DNA of 13,976 bases, from assembly GCA_946478935.1 (NCBI GenBank), contig CAMLEL010000019.1, positions 1 to 13,976 of the forward strand. The letters run 5' to 3'. The position numbers and the translations under genes were made by a program. This DNA is from an uncultured Armatimonadota bacterium. Lineage in GTDB: Bacteria; Armatimonadota; Fimbriimonadia; Fimbriimonadales; Fimbriimonadaceae. Positions 6,881 to 13,162 of the stretch are shown piece after piece; position 1 is the first letter of the stretch, and every line of letters starts with the position of its first letter. The notes below the pieces were generated by a model. It had not been told where the DNA came from, made no database searches, and was given only the letters and a program-made list of their open reading frames with translations.

Positions 6881-6886
6881 ATTATA
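6881..6886 (-). promoter_or_regulatory. -10 box of the tRNA-Gly pair
   Basis: A perfect TATAAT on the minus strand lies 10 nt before the 5' end of tRNA-Gly(TCC), in the 25-bp gap after the dehydrogenase stop. The -35 region would overlap the 3' end of the dehydrogenase gene, and only a weak CAATGG (6909-6904) fits there. A stray TTGACC at 6899-6894 is only 7 nt away and cannot be the -35. Confidence 0.6.
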
Positions 6887-6895
6887 CACGAGCGG

Positions 6896-9169
6896 TCAAT
6901 CGCCCATTGGAACCCAGACGTTCTTCACTTGCGTTGCGCGGCGCAGCCACAGCGGCAAGTCCTGCATATCGGGAAGATTCGTAGTCCAGACTTGCTTCAA
7001 GTTGCCGATTGATCGCTCGCGAACGATTGGATTGCACTCTCGGCGGAAACACCAGATGGCATCGACTCCCTCATGATCAGCCAAGGTCGAAGCCAACTCG
7101 GCCGGTTCGCCGGTCAAGATGTTGACGACTCCGGCAGGCACGTCAGACGCATCGAGGACCCGATACAACAATGCGGCAGGCAGAGGGTTTTGTCGGGACG
7201 CAACCAGGGTGATCGTGTTGCCCATTGAAATGGCTGCTCCGATCGAAGCGCACAGGCTTGCGAGCGGTACCGGATCGTCCAGGATGGCGGCGACATTGCC
7301 AAGGGGTTCATTGAGCGTATAGACCACACCACGAAGAGTCGTGCTGTGAACCTGACCGTCGAATTTGTCGCTCATCGCGGCGAAGTCGAACAGGCTTGAA
7401 ACCGAGTTGGCAAACTCCTCATCGGAGACGTCGAATTCGGAGCGGGATGCTTCCAGGTTCTCCGCGATGTAGTAAAGAATTTGTGCCCGGAGGTGGCCGG
7501 TCTGATTGGACCAAGGCCCTTGTGCCGAGGAAGCCGCTTCGATTGCGTTGCGAACGTCTTTTCGGTTCGCAAGTGCGAATTCCTGCCCCCCTGCTTCGAA
7601 GCTATATCCGCCATCGGGACGAGCTTGCTTGCCGGCGATAAAGAGCTTGTGCGTTCGATCGATGCCCGGGTTTGACCTTGGAGCCTCGTAATCGGTGGAG
7701 GGGTAGGGTTGGCTCTCGCTCTTGAGATATTCGAACAATCCCTCCTTGCCGCCCTCCCGGCCATAGCCCGATTCTCGGTATCCACCAAATCCGGAAGCAG
7801 CGTCGAATTGATTCGTGCAGTTGATCCAAACCGTGCCGGCCTTGACCTTCGAAGCGATATCGTGAGCAAGGGAGAGGTTCTCGGTCCATACGGATGAAGC
7901 GAGACCGAAAGGCGTATTGTTGGCCAGCGCCACTGCCTCAGCAGGCGTTCGGAATGTCATCGACACCAGGACCGGGCCGAAGATTTCCACCTGGGCGACG
8001 GTCGCCGCCGGCGCGACGTTGGTGAGGAGTGTCGGCGGGTAGAACCAGCCCTCCTTTGGACAGGCCCTTGGCGATTGAAAAAGGGCGGCTCCTTCCGCTA
8101 CGCCCTGCTGAACGAGATCTGAAATGCGCTTCAACTGGACTGCGTCCACGATGGCGCCGATATCCACGGCCTTGTCGAGTGGATCGCCAATACGCAACGT
8201 AGTCATCCGGGCTCGGAGCTTTTCATAGAACCGCTCCGCGATCGACTCCTGAACGAGAAGGCGTGATCCTGCGCAACAGACTTGGCCCTGATTGAACCAG
8301 ATGGCATCGACCAAGCCCTCGATGGCTGAGTCTTGATCGGCATCCTCGAAAACGATGTATGGGGATTTACCGCCCAGCTCAAGGGAGAGCTTCTTTTCGG
8401 TGTCTGCGGTCGCTTTCCGAATGATCCGGCCGACTTCGGTCGATCCGGTGAAGGCGATCTTGTCGATGTCAGGATGCTCGACGATGAGTTTGCCGGTTTC
8501 ACCATCTCCGGTGACGATGTTGACCACACCCTTGGGGAGTCCCACCTGATCGCAGATTTCGGCGAAGAGCAGCGCGGTGAGTGAGGTGAATTCGGCGGGT
8601 TTGAGCACCACGGTGTTGCCCATCGCAAGTGCAGGTGCAATCTTCCAGGTCAGCATCAGGAGCGGGAAGTTCCAGGGAATGATCTGGCCGCAGACGCCGA
8701 CCGGCTCGCAGCCAGGAAGCTCCCGATCCATGACTTGGGCCCAGCCTGCGTGGTGATAAAAGTGCCGCGCGACGAGGGGGATATCGATGTCTCGAGTCTC
8801 GCGGATCGGCTTGCCGTTGTCCATCGACTCCAGAGTCGCGAAAAGCCGGGAGTGCTTCTGGATGTGGCGGGCGATGGCGTAAAGGTACTTGGCGCGCCGG
8901 TGACCCCCGATTTTGGACCATTCGAGTTGGGCGTTCCGTGCGGCATTGACGGCCCGATTCACGTCGTCCGCTCCCGCCTGACCGATCTTGGCAATCGACC
9001 TGGTGGTTGCCGGATTCAAGGAATCGAAATGCTTTTGAGCAGCAGTGAATTGTCCGTCGATATAGAAACCGAAAGTGCGGCTGTGGGCGTCCAGCCAATC
9101 GTTGGCGGGCTGGGTGGATTCCGGCGCTGGCCCATAGTCCATGGACTCGAAGATTTCGGTGACGCTCAC
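6896..9169 (-). CDS. two-domain aldehyde dehydrogenase, ALDH16-like
   Basis: A 757-residue NAD(P)-dependent aldehyde dehydrogenase, well over the usual ~490. Residues 35-480 are a complete ALDH domain: PWNFP (165-169, N167), LKPAE (189-193, K190), FTGSTEVG (240-247), the general base in LELGG (E264) and NQGQVCCAGSR (293-303), where C298 aligns with the catalytic Cys; EIFGPV (395-400) binds cofactor ribose. Residues 505-757 repeat only the first half of an ALDH fold (FIAGKQARPDGG, then ISMGNTITLVASRQ and PAGVVNILTG) and have no active-site Glu or Cys. A full domain plus a non-catalytic partial one is the layout of the ALDH16 family, whose bacterial members include active enzymes. The start is GTG 9169, just after AGAGG; ATG 9142 would lose only nine residues. 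It follows the MFS gene by 34 bp and may be co-transcribed with it. Confidence 0.93.
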   Translation of the reverse strand: MSVTEIFESMDYGPAPESTQPANDWLDAHSRTFGFYIDGQFTAAQKHFDSLNPATTRSIAKIGQAGADDVNRAVNAARNAQLEWSKIGGHRRAKYLYAIARHIQKHSRLFATLESMDNGKPIRETRDIDIPLVARHFYHHAGWAQVMDRELPGCEPVGVCGQIIPWNFPLLMLTWKIAPALAMGNTVVLKPAEFTSLTALLFAEICDQVGLPKGVVNIVTGDGETGKLIVEHPDIDKIAFTGSTEVGRIIRKATADTEKKLSLELGGKSPYIVFEDADQDSAIEGLVDAIWFNQGQVCCAGSRLLVQESIAERFYEKLRARMTTLRIGDPLDKAVDIGAIVDAVQLKRISDLVQQGVAEGAALFQSPRACPKEGWFYPPTLLTNVAPAATVAQVEIFGPVLVSMTFRTPAEAVALANNTPFGLASSVWTENLSLAHDIASKVKAGTVWINCTNQFDAASGFGGYRESGYGREGGKEGLFEYLKSESQPYPSTDYEAPRSNPGIDRTHKLFIAGKQARPDGGYSFEAGGQEFALANRKDVRNAIEAASSAQGPWSNQTGHLRAQILYYIAENLEASRSEFDVSDEEFANSVSSLFDFAAMSDKFDGQVHSTTLRGVVYTLNEPLGNVAAILDDPVPLASLCASIGAAISMGNTITLVASRQNPLPAALLYRVLDASDVPAGVVNILTGEPAELASTLADHEGVDAIWCFRRECNPIVRERSIGNLKQVWTTNLPDMQDLPLWLRRATQVKNVWVPMGD

Positions 9170-9203
9170 GCCTCTATTGTGATCGCTTTAAGGGGAATTG
9201 GGA

Positions 9204-10442
9204 TCAGTCGTGCTCATAAGCGATGAGATCCTTCGCTCGCCAAGCGTATATCACGGCGACGATCAAGCAGCCAATACCACCGGTGACCACGGCGAGCCTT
9301 TCACCCAAGAGTCGTGCAGCCAAGCCAGCCTCGAGGTCTCCCAGGCGGGGACCGGCCGTGTTGAACACCATCGCCGTGGCCGACATGCGACCACGAACCT
9401 CATCCGGAGTCGTCAATTGGCGGATCGTTTGGCGCATGACGGTGCTGGTCATATCAGCGGCACCCGTGGCAGCCAGAAAGAACATGGCCGTGTACAAGTT
9501 GGGGCTCACTCCGAATCCGACGGTGAACAATCCGTAGGCGAATATCATCCATAGGACGAGACGGCCCTGACGCCGAACCGGGGGCAGCCATGCAAGCGCG
9601 CCAGCCGCCAGTAGGGCGCCAGCGCCGGTCGAGGATGCAAGAAGTCCGTACCCTTCCGGTCCCAGGGCAAGAATAACGGCGAAGGCTGGAAGCAGCGCCT
9701 CAGCGCCAGAGAGAAGGGTGGCGAAAAAGTCGAGCGTCATTGTGTCGCGCAGAATGGGCTTTTTCCAAACGAACGCGATTCCCTCACGGATCATTCGAAC
9801 GGTTGCTTCGACGGTCATCCTTTCGCGTTCCGGTGGGAGTGGAGTCTTCGGAAGCAGCCAGACCGAATAGATGACGGCCAAAAATGTCAGGGCATTGAGC
9901 GCGTAGCAGAAGGACAATCCGTAGATTGGGTTCTTCCACGAGCCAATCAGGACACCGGCAAGCGCCGGTCCCAAGATGTCGCTGAGCCGCCACTGCATCC
10001 CGTTGATGCTGACGGCATTTGGAAAATGTGCCCTTGGGACCAGGTTGACAATTAGGGCCTGCCGCGCCGGATTATTAAAGGCGGCAGGAATCACATTGAG
10101 GGTGACCAAGGAAAAGAGGATCCAGACTCCGGCTATCCCCGTAAAGGTCGCCCAAGCAATCAGCAGCGACACAGCGGCCATCGTGACTTGGCAGATGAGG
10201 AGGATCTGCCTTCGGTCGTGGGTATCGGCGACGGCTCCACCGACGAGGCTGAACAGGATCAACGGCAAGATGCGGGCTCCAGCGACGATGCCGACCATGA
10301 GCGAGCTTTGGGTCAGGTGGTAGATGTGCCAATTGACCGCCCAAAACTGGACGTTTCCACCGATGTTGGAAACGAAGCTGCCCATGACGAGATTGCGGTA
10401 GTCGCGGTGACCCAGGGCGGGCAATCGGTCGGTCAGGGGCAC
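9204..10442 (-). CDS. MFS transporter, EntS-like exporter family
   Basis: A 412-residue major facilitator permease of the inner membrane with about 10-12 hydrophobic helices. The N-terminus has the exporter-like pattern ALGHRDYRNLVMGSFVSNIGG, and the loop between helices 2 and 3 carries the motif-A variant GGAVADTHDRRQ (68-79). A second arginine-rich stretch, TTPDEVRGRMSA, lies in the C-terminal half, as in the EntS/MFS_3 subgroup. These proteins export siderophores, drugs or other small molecules; the substrate cannot be told. GTG 10442 is the only plausible start, because an in-frame stop lies 24 nt upstream (10466-10464). There is no good Shine-Dalgarno. The dehydrogenase gene follows 34 bp downstream on the same strand, so the two may form a unit. 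Confidence 0.92.
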   Translation of the reverse strand: MPLTDRLPALGHRDYRNLVMGSFVSNIGGNVQFWAVNWHIYHLTQSSLMVGIVAGARILPLILFSLVGGAVADTHDRRQILLICQVTMAAVSLLIAWATFTGIAGVWILFSLVTLNVIPAAFNNPARQALIVNLVPRAHFPNAVSINGMQWRLSDILGPALAGVLIGSWKNPIYGLSFCYALNALTFLAVIYSVWLLPKTPLPPERERMTVEATVRMIREGIAFVWKKPILRDTMTLDFFATLLSGAEALLPAFAVILALGPEGYGLLASSTGAGALLAAGALAWLPPVRRQGRLVLWMIFAYGLFTVGFGVSPNLYTAMFFLAATGAADMTSTVMRQTIRQLTTPDEVRGRMSATAMVFNTAGPRLGDLEAGLAARLLGERLAVVTGGIGCLIVAVIYAWRAKDLIAYEHD

Positions 10443-10481
10443 ACTTCGGAGGTTACCTATGGGTCAGACCGACACTTACGC

Positions 10482-10531
10482 ATTTTTTTTTCAAAAAGAT
10501 TGTTTGCAAACTAAATAATGCGGTATATACT
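10482..10531 (+). promoter_or_regulatory. promoter of the exported-cysteine-protein operon, with UP-like tract
   Basis: TTGCAA (10504-10509), a 16-nt spacer and TATACT (10526-10531) form the best promoter in the window. A run of ten T, one C and five A (10483-10498) lies just upstream, at the position of an UP element. Transcription would begin near 10538, leaving a leader of about 35 nt before the TTG start at 10573. Confidence 0.65.
10502..10511. repeat. perfect 10-bp palindrome over the -35, possible operator
   Basis: GTTTGCAAAC is its own reverse complement and contains the -35 hexamer of the operon promoter. A dimeric regulator binding there would block RNA polymerase. No regulator gene is adjacent, and 10-bp palindromes do occur by chance. 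Confidence 0.4.
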
Positions 10532-10561
10532 CATTGAGATCTGGTGAAGCGCTAACTGTTT

Positions 10562-10567
10562 GGAGGA
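10562..10567 (+). promoter_or_regulatory. strong Shine-Dalgarno fixing a TTG start
   Basis: GGAGGA ends 5 nt before TTG at 10573. An ATG in the same frame at 10534 lies before the predicted transcription start and has no such site, so TTG is the likely start. Confidence 0.75.
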
Positions 10568-10572
10568 CCAAA

Positions 10573-10761
10573 TTGAAAGATTTACGATACACAATTGCCT
10601 TCTTGAGCGTGGCTCTAACAATCGCTCTTTTTGCCATCCCCGTGGCAACGCACGCCACGGCGCCCACATGCGGCGAAGTCGTATCTACTGAAGTACAGCC
10701 CCTTCCAGAGGGCGAGACTGAAATCGTCCATGGAACTTGGATCACCGGTTCGGAAGATTAG
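10573..10761 (+). CDS. 62-residue exported acidic peptide
   Basis: I do not recognise a family. With the TTG start the protein is 62 residues: KDLRYTI, a long hydrophobic core (LSVALTIALFAIPVA), then THATA as a likely signal peptidase site. The mature part of about 32 residues begins PTCGEVV. It has one cysteine, six Glu, one Asp and no Lys or Arg, and ends GTWITGSED. One free cysteine in an exported peptide suggests it either pairs with another protein or is reduced or oxidised by the VKOR-thioredoxin encoded four genes downstream. It is the first gene of a tight operon, behind a strong promoter and strong ribosome binding site, so it is probably made in quantity. The next gene starts 18 nt after its stop. 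A longer form from ATG 10534 is possible but would put 13 polar residues before the signal peptide. Confidence 0.7.
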   Translation: MKDLRYTIAFLSVALTIALFAIPVATHATAPTCGEVVSTEVQPLPEGETEIVHGTWITGSED

Positions 10762-10779
10762 CTGGGACCAGACGAAAAA

Positions 10780-11196
10780 ATGAATCGTATTGAGTTAGCA
10801 AACATCGTCGGCAAACTTTTGCTGCTTGCAGGCACTCTCTGCATGACTTCAAACGTCGTAGTGGCGTCAGAGGATCCCATCTACCCTCCGCTCGCTACCA
10901 CCAAAACAAAATATTGCGCAAAATGTGATCTCAGTGCCTACTTTACATGCAAGAACTCTGCATGTGGCAAGATAACAATCAAAGTTGGAGGAATTGAGTC
11001 GATTACCAGCGTGAAGTTTATCAAGTTCACCGATGTGTTCATGTACAACTGCAAACCAGACGAGGCACTGGTGGCTCAGTGCAAGTCGGTTGCTACTCAG
11101 TGCGGGCGATTCGTTTACTACCTTGACGACAGTTGCGTAGCAATTAACAATTTCGTCTCTCCAACGACAGGTTATCAGTATAGCTGCGGATCATAG
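10780..11196 (+). CDS. secreted cysteine-rich protein (nine cysteines in mature part)
   Basis: A 138-residue protein of no family I know. A signal peptide (hydrophobic core LLLLAGTLCMTSNVVVAS, likely cut near residue 30) precedes a mature part with cysteines at 46, 49, 57, 62, 91, 101, 108, 119 and 136. The first four form a compact CAKC...C-x4-C group that could be a zinc-ribbon-like or disulfide knuckle; the rest are spread through a segment ending GYQYSCGS. Nine is an odd number, so one cysteine may stay free or join another chain, possibly the single cysteine of the 62-residue peptide upstream. The gene lies in an operon with a VKOR-thioredoxin disulfide enzyme, for which it is an obvious substrate. 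Its stop (TAG) shares one base with the GTG start of the next gene. Base composition is more A/T-rich than in the metabolic genes to the left. Confidence 0.8.
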   Translation: MNRIELANIVGKLLLLAGTLCMTSNVVVASEDPIYPPLATTKTKYCAKCDLSAYFTCKNSACGKITIKVGGIESITSVKFIKFTDVFMYNCKPDEALVAQCKSVATQCGRFVYYLDDSCVAINNFVSPTTGYQYSCGS

Positions 11197-12221
11197 TGCG
11201 CCGAACTAGCATTCTGTTCGTCGCCCTAGCCGCCGTTTCTCCGGCCAAGAGTTTTTCGCAGGAAGTACCTACCCCTGACGTCCTGCTAGACTCCTGGATG
11301 GAGGCCGTAACCAAGGCATCTTCCGTTACCTACAGGTTGACCGGCACGTACCGTGTTGTCGAGTCAGAGGGAAAGCTCCTCCAAGAGGGGTCATACGACA
11401 TTCTTGAGAGCGGAAAGCGATTCCGGTGGGAATTCAAACTGCCAGAAAACTACTACCTCGCTTCGTTCGACGGCGAGGACTGGTACAACAAGGGCCGACG
11501 TAAGGACTCTTCGGGGAAAATGGTCGAGCAGGGCAACATCCTTCTCGATCCAGTCAAGGCGCTTGACGGGGATCCACGTGAGCTCATTGTCAGCGGGTTG
11601 GTTCCCATCTTTCCGATCAACCTACCACAGCTTGTGGGGCAGCCGGTTAGGATCAAGCTAGACCAGCCGCTGGCCAAGAGCTTGAAGAAGATTCAGAATG
11701 ACCTTAAGGTCGAAGCGGTCACTGAGGGTCAGCAAAAGTTATACAAGGTGACCATCGCCGCCAGTGCCGTCTCGCGAAGCCTTGCGATGCCTGACACGAT
11801 CTGGTTTAAGGTAATAGAGGGCAAATTCCTTCCAGTGAGGGTCCAGAACAAGCCGGATCGGCCAGCTTCGTTCGGACAGATTGTTCGCCTCAGTGACTTC
11901 ACTACGATCGAGGGTGTTCCGGTGCCCCTGAAACTCGACAACGAGGTAGTGCAGAGCGACCAAACTGGGAATCTCCGCTCGGTAGGACATACGGTTTCAA
12001 CCGTTAAGGTGCAGGTTCTTACCGAAGCGGCGTTAGGCAAGAAGGATTTTTCGGCCACGTTCTCACCGGATGCGTTGGTGTATCGGGAAAAAGAAGGGAT
12101 TGCCTCTAAGGATTCGGAAAGGCAAACCGGTGCAAATATCACGTGGTACATCGCGGGCGGCGTACTCGTTCTGGTTGGGATTGTGTTTGCTGCTAGAAGC
12201 CGATGGAAAAAGCGATCGTAG
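11196..12221 (+). CDS. LolA-like exported protein with C-terminal membrane anchor
   Basis: A 341-residue protein with a short signal peptide (RRTSILFVALAAVSPAKSFS). It continues with a beta-rich domain of the LolA/outer-membrane-lipoprotein-sorting type: VTYRLTGTYRVVES, LQEGSYDILESGKRFRWEF and YYLASFDGEDWYNKG in the first half, and DTIWFKVIEGKFLPVRV plus FTTIEGVPVPLKLDNEV in the second. A transmembrane helix (about 314-332) and a basic tail RSRWKKRS end it. A C-terminal anchor is not usual for periplasmic LolA, so this protein is probably tethered to the inner membrane facing the periplasm. The GTG start at 11196 overlaps the previous stop by one base (TAGTG), implying coupled translation; the 3' end overlaps the next gene by 19 nt. 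It may carry or hold an acylated or hydrophobic partner, but the function is unproven. LolA-like assignment is by pattern only. Confidence 0.75.
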   Translation: MRRTSILFVALAAVSPAKSFSQEVPTPDVLLDSWMEAVTKASSVTYRLTGTYRVVESEGKLLQEGSYDILESGKRFRWEFKLPENYYLASFDGEDWYNKGRRKDSSGKMVEQGNILLDPVKALDGDPRELIVSGLVPIFPINLPQLVGQPVRIKLDQPLAKSLKKIQNDLKVEAVTEGQQKLYKVTIAASAVSRSLAMPDTIWFKVIEGKFLPVRVQNKPDRPASFGQIVRLSDFTTIEGVPVPLKLDNEVVQSDQTGNLRSVGHTVSTVKVQVLTEAALGKKDFSATFSPDALVYREKEGIASKDSERQTGANITWYIAGGVLVLVGIVFAARSRWKKRS

Positions 12222-13162
12222 TCCGGTTCGGCAAGTGGCTCTTACCGATTGCTTTGGTGGGCTTGGCGTGTGGTAAGAGCGAGAATCCGACGCTTGTTTT
12301 CAGAAGCACTAGGTACACCCTTACGGCATACCCCGGCAAAACCACCACCCATGTCGAGCTTGCTAATAAGAGCGAGAGGCCCCAGGTGGTGGATCTCACC
12401 ACAAGTTGCGGATGTATGAGCGTGGCCGGGGACTTTACAAAGTTTACGCTGGCCCCGGGGCAAGTAGTACGTGTTCCCGTACTGGTGTCGCTTGAGAAGG
12501 ACGATGACACGAAGCAACTTATTATCGCTTCGTCACAAGGAACGAGAGTCACAACGATGGTCGATGTGCATGTAAAGTGGCCCATTGAAATCGATCACTC
12601 GCAAATTAACCTTGGGTCGGTGGATATTTCTCGTTCGGACGGAGCCCGGAAGGAGCTCGTGTTGAAAGTAGACAAGGGGGTCAAGAACGTCTGCCTTCGC
12701 AGCTTGTCACCGATTGTGGAACTGACCAGTGTCCAGCGGGGCGACGAGCTTAGCGTATCGGCTCGCTTGGATGAGGCCGCACCCTTGGGAGAAAACAATG
12801 TGCCGGTGGAGTTGAGCTTCCAAACGTCGACGCAACGCGCCAAGGCCATCTTGCCACTAAAGGTGACGGTCATGGCCGAGCAGTTCTTTGAGCCAACACT
12901 AGTTTCGTTTGGAGTCGTTAAGCTGCGGAATCGAGCGGATCGATCCGCTGTTTTCAAGTCCCAGACGTCGCTCGAAGGTATCAAGGTTGCGTCTAGCGAT
13001 CCCTCGCTTTCCGTGAAGGTTGTCAAAGAAGGGCTAAACTCCCGGACGCTTGAGCTCTCTTGGAGACCAACGAAAACCGGCAGCTTGAATTCGCACGTAC
13101 ATGTGATATTGCCAAGCGGTGCGGTCAAGCGGCTTGCCGTGTCAGGGTTTGCCGTTGAATAG
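12203..13162 (+). CDS. DUF1573-domain probable lipoprotein
   Basis: A 319-residue envelope protein. The N-terminus has a short hydrophobic stretch ending GLACGKSEN; C23 may be lipidated, though the lipobox is imperfect. Residues 30-115 match DUF1573: a YPGKTTTHVELANKSERP strand pair, the signature DLTTSCGCMSV (S68-C69-G70-C71), and LAPGQVVRVPV. Two further Ig-like segments follow (about 120-210 and 215-319), the last ending SWRPTKTGSLNSHVHVILP and GFAVE, as in other ASPM/MSP-like sandwich domains. DUF1573 proteins often sit beside thioredoxin-like or VKOR-type proteins in diderm bacteria; their role is unknown. The ATG overlaps the previous gene by 19 nt, and the TTG of the VKOR gene begins inside this gene's last codons. 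AGAAG before the ATG is a weak ribosome binding site. Confidence 0.88.
   Translation: MEKAIVVRFGKWLLPIALVGLACGKSENPTLVFRSTRYTLTAYPGKTTTHVELANKSERPQVVDLTTSCGCMSVAGDFTKFTLAPGQVVRVPVLVSLEKDDDTKQLIIASSQGTRVTTMVDVHVKWPIEIDHSQINLGSVDISRSDGARKELVLKVDKGVKNVCLRSLSPIVELTSVQRGDELSVSARLDEAAPLGENNVPVELSFQTSTQRAKAILPLKVTVMAEQFFEPTLVSFGVVKLRNRADRSAVFKSQTSLEGIKVASSDPSLSVKVVKEGLNSRTLELSWRPTKTGSLNSHVHVILPSGAVKRLAVSGFAVE

Noticed and set aside
6894..6899. TTGACC as the -35 of the tRNA promoter
   Set aside because: The spacer to TATAAT is only 7 nt, far short of about 17.
8499..9098. 199-residue minus-strand frame overlapping the aldehyde dehydrogenase
   Set aside because: It is an Arg/Pro/His-rich alternative frame on the same strand as the true gene, typical of high-GC shadows.
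10441..10477. ACACTT direct repeat (10441 and 10472) and short odd palindromes AGGTTACCT and GGTCAGACC
   Set aside because: These are short and lie upstream of the MFS start; they could be operators but are within chance expectation.
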